NCBI RefSeq assembly: GCF_002127225.1
Contig: NZ_NFUR01000004.1
Span: 310,001-374,000 of the forward strand
DNA length: 64,000 nt
DNA from: Sphingomonas sp. IBVSS2
Lineage (GTDB): Bacteria > Pseudomonadota > Alphaproteobacteria > Sphingomonadales > Sphingomonadaceae
Direction: 5' to 3'
This document shows positions 33,617 to 44,278 of the stretch, in pieces. A program made the position numbers and the translations under genes. Below the pieces are notes generated by a model. It had not been told where the DNA came from. It was given only the letters and a program-made list of their open reading frames with translations, and made no database searches. Numbering within the stretch: the stretch's first letter is position 1; the number at the start of each line of letters is the position of its first letter.

Positions 33617-34000
33617 ATGGATCTTCCCGCCGCCTGCCCCGAGATCCCGGTCGCCGATCTCGCGGCTGCGCTGGACTGGTACCGCACGCGCCTGGGCTTC
33701 ACGATCGACTGGTCGGACGCGGCGCTCGGCCTTGCCGGCGTGTCGCGGGGGGCGAGCCGGATGTTCCTGAGCAACGCCGCCTATCGTGCGCATCTCGGCA
33801 ACGCTCCGCCCCTGGTCCTTTGGCTCAATCTAAGCGGCCGTGCGGAAGTCGATGCGCTCCATGCCGAATGGTCGGGGCAGGGTGTCGGCATCGATGGTCC
33901 GCCCCGGGCCGAGCCCTGGAAGCTCTATGAGTTCTTCGCCGCGGATCCGGACGGCAACCGCTTCCGCGTCTTCTACGATTTCGCCTGGGAAGAGCGTTAG
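33617..34000 (+). CDS. Glyoxalase/bleomycin-resistance family protein
   Basis: 127 residues from ATG 33617; the frame upstream to 33515 is not used. It has the betaalphabetabetabeta VOC-type layout: ACPEIPVADLAAALDWYRTRLGF at the N-terminus and KLYEFFAADPDGNRFRVFYDF at the C-terminus, with Glu in YEFF as a possible metal ligand. The substrate is unknown. Single gene, no obvious operon. Confidence 0.8.
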   Translation: MDLPAACPEIPVADLAAALDWYRTRLGFTIDWSDAALGLAGVSRGASRMFLSNAAYRAHLGNAPPLVLWLNLSGRAEVDALHAEWSGQGVGIDGPPRAEPWKLYEFFAADPDGNRFRVFYDFAWEER

Positions 34001-34078
34001 CCAAATACGCCGCACGCGCCTGTCCGTCGGCATGCCTGGCGCATTGCCTCGCGGCGCCCGGGCCACTATCTCCACGCC

Positions 34079-34420
34079 ATGGCTACGCTGACCCAGCCCG
34101 AAATCGGCCTGACCCCCTCCGCCGCCGCCCGCGTCGCGGCGATCGCGGCCAGGCAGGGCAAGCCCGCGATCCTGCGCCTGTCGGTGGAGGGCGGGGGCTG
34201 TTCGGGTTTCCAGTATAAATTCGGCTTCGCGGATAGGGTGGAAGACGGCGATGAAGTTGCCGAGCTGGACGGCGTCCGGCTGGTGGTCGATTCGATCAGC
34301 CTCGATCTGGTGCGCGGCGCGAATGTCGATTTCGTCGACAATCTCGGCGGTGCGCACTTCACCGTGCAGAATCCCAACGCGGCTTCGGGCTGCGGTTGCG
34401 GCACCAGCTTCTCGGTCTGA
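34079..34420 (+). CDS. erpA: Iron-sulfur cluster insertion protein ErpA (HesB/IscA family)
   Basis: 113 residues. The A-type carrier Cys residues are present: GGGCSGFQYKF and, near the end, SGCGCGTSF. It delivers Fe-S clusters to target proteins. LTPSAAARVAAIAA and VRLVVDSISLDLVRGANVDFVD are family motifs. It precedes xth by 14 bases. erpA-xth pairing is common in Alphaproteobacteria, often next to dgt, which here lies 27 kb away. Confidence 0.92.
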   Translation: MATLTQPEIGLTPSAAARVAAIAARQGKPAILRLSVEGGGCSGFQYKFGFADRVEDGDEVAELDGVRLVVDSISLDLVRGANVDFVDNLGGAHFTVQNPNAASGCGCGTSFSV

Positions 34421-34434
34421 GCGGAAGGCCCCCT

Positions 34435-35208
34435 TTGCCCAAGATCGTCACCTACAATGTCAACGGCATCAAGGCGCGCATGGAGCGCCTGCTCGAATAT
34501 CTTGCCGAGCAGCAGCCGGACGTGGTCTGCCTCCAGGAGCTGAAGGGCGCCGACGAGACGCTGCCGGTCGGGGAGATCGAAGCGGCGGGCTATGGTGCCG
34601 TCTGGCACGGCCAGAAGGGATTCAACGGCGTCGCGATACTGGCCAGGGGCCAGCAACCCGTCGAGCGCCAGCGTGGGCTGGCGGGCGATCCGGAGGACGC
34701 GCACAGCCGCTATATCGAGGCCGAGATCGGCGACCTGGTCGTCGCGTCCATCTATCTGCCCAATGGCAATCCGCAGCCCGGCCCCAAATTCGACTATAAG
34801 CTGAAATGGATGGAGCGCCTCGCCGATCGTGCGCGGGCCTTGCTCGCCGAGGAGCGGCCGGTGGTGCTGGCCGGTGACTACAACGTCATCCCCAATGACG
34901 ATGACACCTTCTCGGTTCGCGCAATGGCGACCGATGCGCTCATGCAGCCTGAAAGCCGCGAGCGCTATCGCACGCTGCTGGCGCAGGGCTGGACCGATTC
35001 GTTGCGTACCCGCTTTCCCGGCGGCGGCATCTGGACCTTCTGGGACTATCAGGCGGGAGCCTGGCAGCGCGACGCGGGCTTCCGCATCGACCATCTGCTG
35101 TTGAGCCCGATCGCGGCAGACCGGTTCCTGGGGGCCGGCGTCGACAAGGAATATCGCGGCCGCGAGAAGGCCAGCGATCACGCACCCACCTGGGTGAGCC
35201 TCCGCTAA
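34435..35208 (+). CDS. xth: Exodeoxyribonuclease III
   Basis: 257 residues from TTG 34435, preceded by GGAAGG 6 bases up and giving LPKIVTYNVNGIKARMERLL. It is an AP endonuclease / 3'-5' exonuclease in base excision repair. Catalytic motifs: NVNGI, LQELKG (Glu for metal), VLAGDYNVIPNDDD (Asp/Asn), FWDYQAGAW, and the C-terminal SDHAPTWVSL (Asp-His). It lies directly after erpA. Confidence 0.93.
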   Translation: MPKIVTYNVNGIKARMERLLEYLAEQQPDVVCLQELKGADETLPVGEIEAAGYGAVWHGQKGFNGVAILARGQQPVERQRGLAGDPEDAHSRYIEAEIGDLVVASIYLPNGNPQPGPKFDYKLKWMERLADRARALLAEERPVVLAGDYNVIPNDDDTFSVRAMATDALMQPESRERYRTLLAQGWTDSLRTRFPGGGIWTFWDYQAGAWQRDAGFRIDHLLLSPIAADRFLGAGVDKEYRGREKASDHAPTWVSLR

Positions 35209-35232
35209 GGTCACGACTCGATCAGCAAACCG

Positions 35233-35339
35233 CGTCATCCCCGTGAAAGCGGGGACGCATCTCGTGCGTCCTCCGCACCCATGCCGGTTAAGCTGGCGGC
35301 AAATCCGGGAGATGGGTCCCCGCTTTCGCGGGGATGACG
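35233..35339. repeat. Inverted pair of REP-like palindromes
   Basis: Unit A (35233-35263) reads GTCATCCCCGTGAAAGCGGGG and continues GACGCATCTC. Unit B (35309-35339) is its inverted near-copy (GTCATCCCCGCGAAAGCGGGG on the minus strand). Each unit is itself a hairpin and the two can pair over the 45 bases between. This is the layout of bacterial interspersed REP pairs. It fills part of the 408-base gap 35209-35616; bases 35345-35530 hold nothing recognisable. Confidence 0.82.
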
Positions 35340-35539
35340 AAGGAAATCGATACGGCGAATAAAATCAAAGCCCGTATCGAGCACGGATCCTGGACTGGCC
35401 GTTTCCGGACAAGCGCGGTGTCCGCTTCCGGACGCGCATCCCGGGCAAATCCCAAAATCTGGCGTGTATTGCTGTGTTATGGCACGTAATCACGCTGTCA
35501 CAAACAGCTAAGTCATTGAACTTACGTAACTCTAAAACT

Positions 35540-35555
35540 TGGCACGCCGATTGCG
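35540..35555 (+). promoter_or_regulatory. Sigma-54-type (-24/-12) promoter candidate
   Basis: TGGCACGCCGATTGCG matches the sigma-54 consensus TGGCAC-N5-TTGCW except at the last base. The invariant GG (35541-35542) and GC (35553-35554) are exactly 10 bases apart. It is 61 bases upstream of the ATG at 35617 on the same strand. Confidence 0.6.
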
Positions 35556-35616
35556 AAGCGTGGGGCACAGGCGGGAAGGAGCGCCTGTCATGTCTGCAAG
35601 TAGAGGAGTTGAGGAT

Positions 35617-35889
35617 ATGAACAGCAAGCCCATCCAGTCCGCTTTCCTGGCGATTGCCGCCACCGTCACGCTGGTCGCCGGCGCCGTATCGCCGGCGCTC
35701 GCCCGCACCAATGATCCGGCCAAGGAGGCCAAGAAGGCCGACGACCAGTCGGACAAGGGCGCGCAGAAGCGCTACTGCGTCCAGGGGACGTCGACCGGCA
35801 CGCTGATGCCCAAGCGCGAATGCCATACCCGCGCCGAGTGGATCGCCCGTACCGGCGTCGATCCGGTCAAGGAAGTCCAGAAGAACTGA
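35617..35889 (+). CDS. Small secreted two-Cys protein, paralogue 1
   Basis: 90 residues from ATG 35617; AGGAG lies 8 bases upstream. A signal peptide (MNSKPIQSAFLAIAATVTLV to SPALA) is followed by a charged Lys/Asp linker. The C-terminal domain of about 40 residues has RYCVQGTSTGTLMPKRECHT then RAEWIARTGVDP. The two Cys probably pair. The same pattern (YC-x5-TG-x4-KRxCxTRxEW-GVDP) recurs in the next gene, so these are tandem paralogues. A sigma-54-like promoter precedes. Function is unknown; it is probably periplasmic. Confidence 0.75.
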   Translation: MNSKPIQSAFLAIAATVTLVAGAVSPALARTNDPAKEAKKADDQSDKGAQKRYCVQGTSTGTLMPKRECHTRAEWIARTGVDPVKEVQKN

Positions 35890-35983
35890 GCGGATCGTTC
35901 CGCGCCCTTCGCGGCGGACGGGCCGGCGCGTCGACCGCGCAGCGCCCTCCGCCGGCGAACCCCCATCACCGAGGAATCCAGTC

Positions 35984-36262
35984 ATGACCCGCAAGTCCAT
36001 CTTCTCCGCCGCCGCCGTCCTGCTGGCGGGCGCCACCTTCGCGGCTGGCGCCGTATCCCCCGCCGCCGCTGCCGCAAACGATCCCCCCAAGCTGAAGCAG
36101 GAACAAGAGCAGTCGCCGGCGCAGGCGGCCAAGGCCGACACCCGGAAATATTGCATGAACACCGAAACGACCGGCTCGCGGATCCTCAAGCGCGATTGCC
36201 GCACCCGCGGCGAGTGGCTCGATCTGGGCGTCGATCCGATTGAGGCGATGAAGCGACGTTGA
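35984..36262 (+). CDS. Small secreted two-Cys protein, paralogue 2
   Basis: 92 residues. The signal peptide is MTRKSIFSAAAVLLAGATFA to SPAAAAA, followed by a Gln/Lys/Ala-rich linker. The C-terminal domain KYCMNTETTGSRILKRDCRT then RGEWLDLGVDP repeats the Cys pattern of the gene 94 bases upstream. The N-terminal halves are also alike (AGAVSPA). It was likely formed by duplication. A hairpin terminator lies 80 bases downstream. Function is unknown. Confidence 0.75.
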   Translation: MTRKSIFSAAAVLLAGATFAAGAVSPAAAAANDPPKLKQEQEQSPAQAAKADTRKYCMNTETTGSRILKRDCRTRGEWLDLGVDPIEAMKRR

Positions 36263-36342
36263 GGCCCCGGAGGATGTCCGCGGCGGATTCAGTGCAACCT
36301 TGCCGCCGCGGTGCGGCCTCCCTTGGCCGGCTCCAGCCGGCA

Positions 36343-36378
36343 CCGGCCCGCTCCCCCGTACCCTCGGGAGCGGGCCGG
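36343..36378. terminator. Hairpin between convergent genes
   Basis: CCGGCCCGCTCCC (36343-36355) pairs with GGGAGCGGGCCGG (36366-36378) over a 10-base loop. It probably ends transcripts from both sides. Confidence 0.7.
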
Positions 36379-36398
36379 CTTGCCGTCGGCGGCCGCCC

Positions 36399-37556
36399 TC
36401 AGAGCGGCTTCTGGTAGATCGCGTATTCGCGGTTCACCCAGGAATCGATCGCGTCGGCGATCGCGTTCATGCCCTGGTTGTCGTCGAGGATCCAGCCGAT
36501 CTCGCCGCGGGTCGCGCCATAGTTCGCCACCGCCGCGCGGCGGATATACTCGATCATCATGAAGGCCAGCTGGCTCGCCATGCGCGAGCTCTGCAGCCGC
36601 TTGACCACGCCCATCAGCGGCACGCGGGCGGTGCGCGCCTTGGGGCGCTGGAGCCATAGCAGCAGCTTCGCCCAGCCGAACGGGAATAGCGAGCCCCTGA
36701 GCGGCTTCAGCGGCTCGTTGAGATCGGGCAGGGTGACCATGAAGGCCACCGGCTCGCCGTCATATTCGGCGATGCGGATCAAGTCGTTGAACACCAGCGG
36801 CTTCAGCTTCTTGCCGACATCGTCGATCTCGGGCTGGGTCAGCGGCACGAAGCCCCAATTGTCCGACCAGGCATCGTTGAGGATGGCGAGGATGATCTCG
36901 GCCTCCTCGTCGAATTTCGACTTGTCGACCATGCGCACATTGATGCGCTCGTTCTTCTCGCCCGCCGCGACGATGCGTTGGACGATCGGCGGAAACTGCT
37001 TGGTGACGTCGAGCTCATAGGTGAGCAGCTTCTTGGCTTCCTTGTAGCCGGCCGCCTCGATCCAGCCCTGATATTTCGCCGGGTGGTGGCCCATCAGCAC
37101 CGTGGGGGAATGGTCATGGCCCTTCACCAGCAGGCCCGGCTCCTCCCAGATCGACAGGCTGACCGGGCCGAGCGCGCGCGTCATGCCTTTGCCGCGCAGC
37201 CAGTCCTCGGCGGCGTTGATCAGCGCCTTGGCGGCATTCTGGTCCTCGGCCTCGAACATGCCCCAGAAGCCGGTGCCGGGGCCGAAACCCTGCTCGGGCG
37301 GCATCTCGAGCGCCAGGAAGTCGATGTGCGCGGAGATGCGGCCCACCGGCTCGCCGTCGCGCTCGGCCAGGAACAGCTGCGCCTCGGCATGGCTGAACCA
37401 GCCGTTCTTCTTCGGGTTGATCGTCCCGGCCACTTCGTCGCGCAGCGGCGCCACCCAGTTCGGATCGTCGCCGTTCAGGCGATAGGCGATCTCGATGAAC
37501 TGCTTGATGTCGCGCTTGGACGAAACGGGACGGATGCTGAGGGGGCCGCTGGGCAA
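36399..37556 (-). CDS. GNAT-like N-acyltransferase family protein, unknown substrate
   Basis: About 385 residues if started at TTG 37556 (GAAGGG 8 bases upstream); the frame is open to 37694 but the extra part looks non-coding and would overlap the desaturase start by one base. Recognisable segments: IRPVSSKRDIKQFIEIAYRL, DPNWVAPLRDE, FLAERDGEPVGRISAHID and FVPLTQPEIDDVGKKLKPLV. RISAHID and the C-terminal MMIEYIRRAAVANYGATRGE fit a two-lobed GNAT fold. This is a conserved sphingomonad/alphaproteobacterial hypothetical family; I cannot name a substrate. Confidence 0.7.
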   Translation of the reverse strand: MPSGPLSIRPVSSKRDIKQFIEIAYRLNGDDPNWVAPLRDEVAGTINPKKNGWFSHAEAQLFLAERDGEPVGRISAHIDFLALEMPPEQGFGPGTGFWGMFEAEDQNAAKALINAAEDWLRGKGMTRALGPVSLSIWEEPGLLVKGHDHSPTVLMGHHPAKYQGWIEAAGYKEAKKLLTYELDVTKQFPPIVQRIVAAGEKNERINVRMVDKSKFDEEAEIILAILNDAWSDNWGFVPLTQPEIDDVGKKLKPLVFNDLIRIAEYDGEPVAFMVTLPDLNEPLKPLRGSLFPFGWAKLLLWLQRPKARTARVPLMGVVKRLQSSRMASQLAFMMIEYIRRAAVANYGATRGEIGWILDDNQGMNAIADAIDSWVNREYAIYQKPL

Positions 37557-37693
37557 GGGAAAAGCCCTTCTGTTGGTTTGATTCAGCGCAATGCAGTCCT
37601 TCGCCACGGAGCCAGTGTCAAGCGCGGCAATTGCGGCGGGCGGGGCATGACCCAACCGCTGGAATGCCACCATAAAGCCACTATCTGAGGCCA

Positions 37694-38809
37694 ATGGCGG
37701 ACATCATGACGAAATCGCTTGCCCTCAAGGTTCACGACGACGCGCCGGCGGCGGCGCCGGCCAGTGCGCGTATCAAGCTTTCCGGCGTGCCCGACGATCG
37801 CGCGATGCTGCGCGCCGCGGCCGAGCTCACGCGCGACCTGCATGCGCCCAATCCGCGCATCTACTGGACCGACATGCTGCTCTCCGCGGGCATCGGCTAT
37901 GCCGCGCTCGCCGCGACCATTTTCGCCCCGTCGGCGCTGCTGGCGGTGCTCGCCGGCGCGGTGGCGGTGCTCGCCCTTTATCGCGCCAGCCTGTTCATCC
38001 ACGAGCTCACCCATGTGAAGCACGCGCTGCTTCCCAATTTCCGGCTCGGCTGGAACCTGCTGGTCGGCATCCCGATCCTGGTGCCCAGCTTCACCTACGA
38101 GGGTGTGCACAACCTTCACCATGCCCGCACCCGCTACGGCACGGTCGAGGATCCCGAATATCTGCCGCTCGCCTTGATGAAGCCCTGGACGCTGCCGGTG
38201 TTCCTGCTCGCCGCGGTGCTGATGCCGGTCGCGATGCTGGTCCGCTTCGCCGTGCTGGCGCCGCTCTCGGCGGTGTTTCCGAAGCTGCGCCGCGTCGTCG
38301 TCGCCAAATATTCGGGCCTCAAGATCAACCCGGCCTTCGAGCGCCGCGCGCCCGAGGGCGAGCTCAGGACCCAGTGGTTCTGGCAGGAGCTGGGCGCCAG
38401 CGTCTTCTCGATCGCGCTGCTCGCCCTGCTCGCGACGGGCGTGATCCCGCTGCGTGACTTCGGCATCTATCTCGCGGTGATCGCGGGCGTGGCGGTGATC
38501 AACCAGGTTCGCACGCTGGTGGCGCATCTCTGGGAGAATGACGGCGAGCCGCTCACCGTGACGGCCCAGTATCTGGACAGCGTCAACGTGCCGACGCCGG
38601 GCTTCTTCGCCTATCTCTGGGCGCCGATCGGCCTGCGCTACCACGCGCTGCATCACTTGCTGCCGAGCCTGCCCTATCACGCGCTGAACGAGGCGCATCG
38701 CCGCCTGTCGGATGCGCTCGAGGAAGCCTCGGCCTATCACAAGGCCAATTACCCCACGCTGCGCGGGCTGATGCACCGCCTGGCCGCCAGCACCATGGGC
38801 GCCCGCTGA
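37694..38809 (+). CDS. Membrane fatty acid desaturase
   Basis: 371 residues with about four to six transmembrane segments. The three His boxes binding the di-iron centre are present: HELTHVKH (about residue 102), HNLHH (about residue 140) and HALHH (about residue 318). It introduces a double bond (or hydroxyl) into an acyl chain at the membrane. Chain and position specificity cannot be read. A strong terminator follows. A sphingolipid gene is found 11 kb away, but no direct link is shown. Confidence 0.88.
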   Translation: MADIMTKSLALKVHDDAPAAAPASARIKLSGVPDDRAMLRAAAELTRDLHAPNPRIYWTDMLLSAGIGYAALAATIFAPSALLAVLAGAVAVLALYRASLFIHELTHVKHALLPNFRLGWNLLVGIPILVPSFTYEGVHNLHHARTRYGTVEDPEYLPLALMKPWTLPVFLLAAVLMPVAMLVRFAVLAPLSAVFPKLRRVVVAKYSGLKINPAFERRAPEGELRTQWFWQELGASVFSIALLALLATGVIPLRDFGIYLAVIAGVAVINQVRTLVAHLWENDGEPLTVTAQYLDSVNVPTPGFFAYLWAPIGLRYHALHHLLPSLPYHALNEAHRRLSDALEEASAYHKANYPTLRGLMHRLAASTMGAR

Positions 38810-38831
38810 ACCAGCGGAAGGGCTGAAACGG

Positions 38832-38862
38832 AAAAGGCCGGGCAGCGATGCCCGGCCTTTTT
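38832..38862. terminator. Bidirectional terminator between desaturase and obgE
   Basis: AAAAGGCCGGGC (38832-38843) pairs with GCCCGGCCTTTT (38850-38861), then more T. A and T tracts on both sides suit the two convergent genes. Confidence 0.93.
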
Positions 38863-38884
38863 GTTTCCCGGCGCATGGAGCCCC

Positions 38885-40684
<1,800 letters not shown>

Positions 40685-40795
40685 CGCGTAACTTTCCTGC
40701 TGGCGCTGTCCGGAACCCGGAGTATAGGCTCTTGGTTCATTGAGGCGGCGCCGGACGCGCCGGCGAGAAGAAACCAAGGCAACCGTCGCGCGCAG

Positions 40796-42010
40796 ATGAA
40801 CTCGATCGATCGGTACATGGCGCGGCTGATCGCGGTGCCCCTGATCTCGACATTGCTCATATCGGCGATGCTGCTGGTGCTCGACCGCATGCTGCGCCTG
40901 TTCGAGTTCGTCGCGACCGAGGGGGGGCCGGTCAGCGTCGTCTGGCGGATGCTCGCCAATCTGCTTCCCGAATATCTGGGCCTCGGCATTCCGATCGGGT
41001 TGATGCTGGGCTGCCTGCTCGCCTTTCGCCGGCTCGCCACCTCGTCCGAGCTCGACGTGCTGCGCGCGGTGGGGATGAGCTACACGCGCCTGCTCAAGGT
41101 GCCCTTCATGTTCGCGATCGCACTGGCGGCGTTGAACCTCGCCATCGTCGGCTTCATCCAGCCCTGGTCGCGCTACAATTACGAGCAGCTGCGCTTCGAG
41201 CTGCGCTCGGGGGCGCTCGGGGCTTCGATCAAGGTGGGCGAATTCACCAGCTTCGGCGCGAAGATGACGATGCGCATCGAGGAGAGCAAGGACGAGGGCC
41301 GCAAGCTTTCGGGCATCTTCGTCCAGATGATGACCAAGGACGGCACCCCGGTGGCGGTCACCGCGCAGAGCGGCCAGTTCCTGCGCTCGGACGATCCGGA
41401 CGTGATCATCTTCCGCCTGCAGAACGGCACGCTCGTCCATCACGACAGGAACTCGCCGGAGCCGCGGGTGCTGACGTTCACCACGCACAACCTGCCGATC
41501 CCGCTGCCCAAATATGAGCAGTTCCGGAACCGCGGCGGCAAGAATATCGAGCGGACCCTGCCCGAGCTCGCGGTGATCGGCCGCAATCCGCAGGCGAGCG
41601 ACGAGGATCGCGAGGGCAGCCGCTCGGCCTTCCACTTCCGCCTCGCGGAAGTCGCGTCGATGTTCCTGCTGCCGTTCCTCGCCGTCGCGCTGGGCGTGCC
41701 GCCCAAGCGGTCCACCTCGGCGCTGGGCGTGTTCCTGTCGATCGTGATGATCGTGACCTATCACAAGGTCAACGAATATGGGCAATCGATCGGCGAGCTC
41801 GGCCGGGTCGATCCGCTGATCGCGCTCTGGGGCCCGTTCATGCTGTTCGCGGGGCTGGTGATCTGGATGTATTATCAGATCGCCTATGTGCCGGGCGGCC
41901 AGCCGATCGGCGGGCTCGAAAAGGCCTTCTCCAAGATGATCAAGGCGATCACGCGCCGCCTGCCGGGCCGTCGCCGCCGGCTTCGCCGAGAGGAAGAGGC
42001 GACGGCATGA
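40796..42010 (+). CDS. lptF: LPS export permease LptF
   Basis: 404 residues. LptF pairs with LptG around the LptB ATPase to extract lipid from the inner membrane. It has six transmembrane helices: three N-terminal (IAVPLISTLLISAMLLVLDRM, the region with LPEYLGLGIPIGLMLGCLLA, and PFMFAIALAALNLAIVGFIQ), a periplasmic beta-jellyroll domain (about 135-285), and three C-terminal. FRRLATSSELDVLRAVGMSY is the coupling-helix motif. The stop overlaps lptG (ATGA). Confidence 0.93.
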   Translation: MNSIDRYMARLIAVPLISTLLISAMLLVLDRMLRLFEFVATEGGPVSVVWRMLANLLPEYLGLGIPIGLMLGCLLAFRRLATSSELDVLRAVGMSYTRLLKVPFMFAIALAALNLAIVGFIQPWSRYNYEQLRFELRSGALGASIKVGEFTSFGAKMTMRIEESKDEGRKLSGIFVQMMTKDGTPVAVTAQSGQFLRSDDPDVIIFRLQNGTLVHHDRNSPEPRVLTFTTHNLPIPLPKYEQFRNRGGKNIERTLPELAVIGRNPQASDEDREGSRSAFHFRLAEVASMFLLPFLAVALGVPPKRSTSALGVFLSIVMIVTYHKVNEYGQSIGELGRVDPLIALWGPFMLFAGLVIWMYYQIAYVPGGQPIGGLEKAFSKMIKAITRRLPGRRRRLRREEEATA

Positions 42011-43104
42011 CCTGGGCCAATTTCTTCCCGTCGCGGACCATGTCGCTCTACATGGCGCGCATGTTCCTGACGCGCACCTTCGCCATTCTCGGCGCGCTGG
42101 TGCTCATCCTCCAGTCGCTCGACCTGCTGACGGAAAGCGGCGCGATCCTGGCATATGCCGGCAATGGCGATGCGGAGATCTGGCGCTATGTCAGCCTGCG
42201 CGTGCCGCAGATCGCCTCGACCTTCCTGCCTTATTCGGTGCTGCTCGGCTCGATCCTGACGCTCTCGCAGCTCAACCAGAACAGCGAAGTGATCGCGATG
42301 AAGGCCTCGGGCCTGTCGGCGCACCAGGTGCTCGCGCCGTTGCTGCTCACGGGGATCGCCGTGGCGGCCATCTCCTTCACCTTCAACGATCGCATCGTGT
42401 CGCGGGCCACCGCGACGCTCGAGCAGTGGAAGAAGGTGTCCTATGCGCCGCTGCCCATCGATCGCGGCGATCGCGCCAATGTGTGGGTGAAGGGCGACAA
42501 CAACCTGATCCAGGTGCAGCAGGTCCGCGGGCGCGGGGATGCGGCGCAGCTCTACGGTGTCACGGTCTATGAGCGGCAGAACCGCTCGCTGGTCAGCATC
42601 CTCACCGCGCCGCACGCGGTGCGCGCCGGCGATGGCTGGCGCGTCGACAATGCCGAGCGCTTCATCGTCGCCACCGGCCAGAAGACCAAGGTCGGCAGCA
42701 TCGTGATCGGCCGCACTATCCGGCCGGACCAGTTCACGCTCGCGCATGTCGATGCCGATTCCATGGCTTTCGGCGCGCTCTACCAGGCGATCGGCGACCT
42801 GAAGGTGGCGGGCCGCCAGACCGAGGCGCTCGAAGGCGCGCTGTGGCACAAGCTGGCGGGGCCGCTCTCGGCGATCCTGATGCCGTTGCTGGGCGCGGTC
42901 TCGGCCTTCGGCATCGCGCGTTCGGGCAAGCTGTTCGTCCGCGCGGTGATCGGCATGGCGCTCGGCTTCCTCTATTTCGTCGCCGACAATTTCGCGCTCG
43001 CGATGGGCAATCTCGGCGCCTATCCGCCGTTCCTCGCCGCCTGGGCGCCGTTCCTGCTGTTCCTGATGATCGGCGAGGCGGTGCTGCTCAGGACCGAGGA
43101 ATAG
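42007..43104 (+). CDS. lptG: LPS export permease LptG
   Basis: 365 residues, translationally coupled to lptF. The layout is the same: three helices, a periplasmic beta-jellyroll, three helices. LNQNSEVIAMKASGLSAHQV is the typical coupling-helix motif. FGIARSGKLFVRAVIGMALGFLYF matches the C-terminal helices. Sphingomonads are known for glycosphingolipids instead of LPS, so the cargo moved by this pair in such an organism is an open question. Confidence 0.93.
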   Translation: MTWANFFPSRTMSLYMARMFLTRTFAILGALVLILQSLDLLTESGAILAYAGNGDAEIWRYVSLRVPQIASTFLPYSVLLGSILTLSQLNQNSEVIAMKASGLSAHQVLAPLLLTGIAVAAISFTFNDRIVSRATATLEQWKKVSYAPLPIDRGDRANVWVKGDNNLIQVQQVRGRGDAAQLYGVTVYERQNRSLVSILTAPHAVRAGDGWRVDNAERFIVATGQKTKVGSIVIGRTIRPDQFTLAHVDADSMAFGALYQAIGDLKVAGRQTEALEGALWHKLAGPLSAILMPLLGAVSAFGIARSGKLFVRAVIGMALGFLYFVADNFALAMGNLGAYPPFLAAWAPFLLFLMIGEAVLLRTEE

Positions 43105-43171
43105 CGGCGTAACGGCGCACCCAAGCGTTCCTGTCTGGCTAGGCACGGCGGGGGACCATATAGCGGCGGCC

Positions 43172-44278
43172 ATGTCGTTCTTCCCGCCCGCCTCCTTCCC
43201 GCGCATCGTCGTCAAGATCGGCTCGGCCCTGCTGGTCGATCCGGATGGCGGCGTGCGCCGTGCCTGGCTGGAGGGCATCGCCACCGATATCGCCGCGCGT
43301 GCCGGCGCCGGGCAGCAGGTCGCGGTGGTCTCCTCCGGTGCGATCGCGCTCGGTGCCCGGCGCCTGAAGCTTGCCAAGGGCGGCCGCGCCAGCCTCGAGG
43401 ATGCGCAGGCGGCGGCGGCCACCGGCCAGATCGAGCTGAGCCGCGTCTGGGCCGATGTGCTCGCCGCCAATGGGCTCGTCGCGGCGCAGATGCTGGTCAC
43501 GCTGGGCGATCTCGAGGACCGCCGCCGCTATCTCAACGCCGCCGCCACGCTCGATCGTCTGCTCGGGCTCGGCGTCGTGCCGGTGCTCAACGAGAATGAC
43601 AGCGTCGCCACCGAGGAGATTCGGTTCGGCGACAATGATCGGCTCGCCGCCCGCGTGGCGCAGGCCGCGGGGGCGGGCGGCGTGGTGCTGCTCTCCGATG
43701 TCGACGGGCTTTACGACCGCAACCCTGCGCTGCCCGGCGCGGTGCACATTCCCCGCGTCGAGCGGATCGACGGCACGGTGGAGGGCATGGCCGACCGGGG
43801 ATCCGCCTCCGGCATGGGATCGGGCGGCATGGTCTCGAAGATCGCGGCGGCGCGTATCGCCAATGCCGCCGGCGCGCATCTGGCGATAGCATCGGGCCGG
43901 ATCGCGCATCCGCTCGGCGCGGAGGCGAAGCACACGCTGTTCGTGGCGGAAAGGGCCGCCCCGGCGCGCAAGGCGTGGCTGGCCGGCGGCATCACCGCGC
44001 GCGGCACCATCCATGTCGATGCCGGCGCGGCCAGGGCGCTGGAGCAGGGCCGCAGCCTGCTCGCCGCCGGCGCCACCCGGATCGAGGGCGATTTCGCCCG
44101 CGGCGACCTGATCGTGATCGCCGGGCCGGACGGCAGGGCTCTCGCCCGCGGCCTTGCCGAATATCCCAGCGAGGACGCCGCCCGCATCCTCGGCCAACGC
44201 AACGAGGCGCAGGCGGAACTGCTCGGCTATGCCCCGCGCTCGACACTGGTGCATCGGAGCCATATGGCGCTGCTGTGA
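43172..44278 (+). CDS. proB: Glutamate 5-kinase
   Basis: 368 residues, catalysing the first step of proline synthesis (glutamate + ATP to glutamyl-5-phosphate). The amino-acid kinase domain opens RIVVKIGSALLVD and has VAVVSSGAIALGARRL, VPVLNENDSVATEEI and LSDVDGLYDRNP. A C-terminal PUA domain (about 280-365; AWLAGGITARGTIHVDAGA) is present, as in the long form of ProB. The stop overlaps the next start (GTGA at 44275). Confidence 0.95.
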   Translation: MSFFPPASFPRIVVKIGSALLVDPDGGVRRAWLEGIATDIAARAGAGQQVAVVSSGAIALGARRLKLAKGGRASLEDAQAAAATGQIELSRVWADVLAANGLVAAQMLVTLGDLEDRRRYLNAAATLDRLLGLGVVPVLNENDSVATEEIRFGDNDRLAARVAQAAGAGGVVLLSDVDGLYDRNPALPGAVHIPRVERIDGTVEGMADRGSASGMGSGGMVSKIAAARIANAAGAHLAIASGRIAHPLGAEAKHTLFVAERAAPARKAWLAGGITARGTIHVDAGAARALEQGRSLLAAGATRIEGDFARGDLIVIAGPDGRALARGLAEYPSEDAARILGQRNEAQAELLGYAPRSTLVHRSHMALL

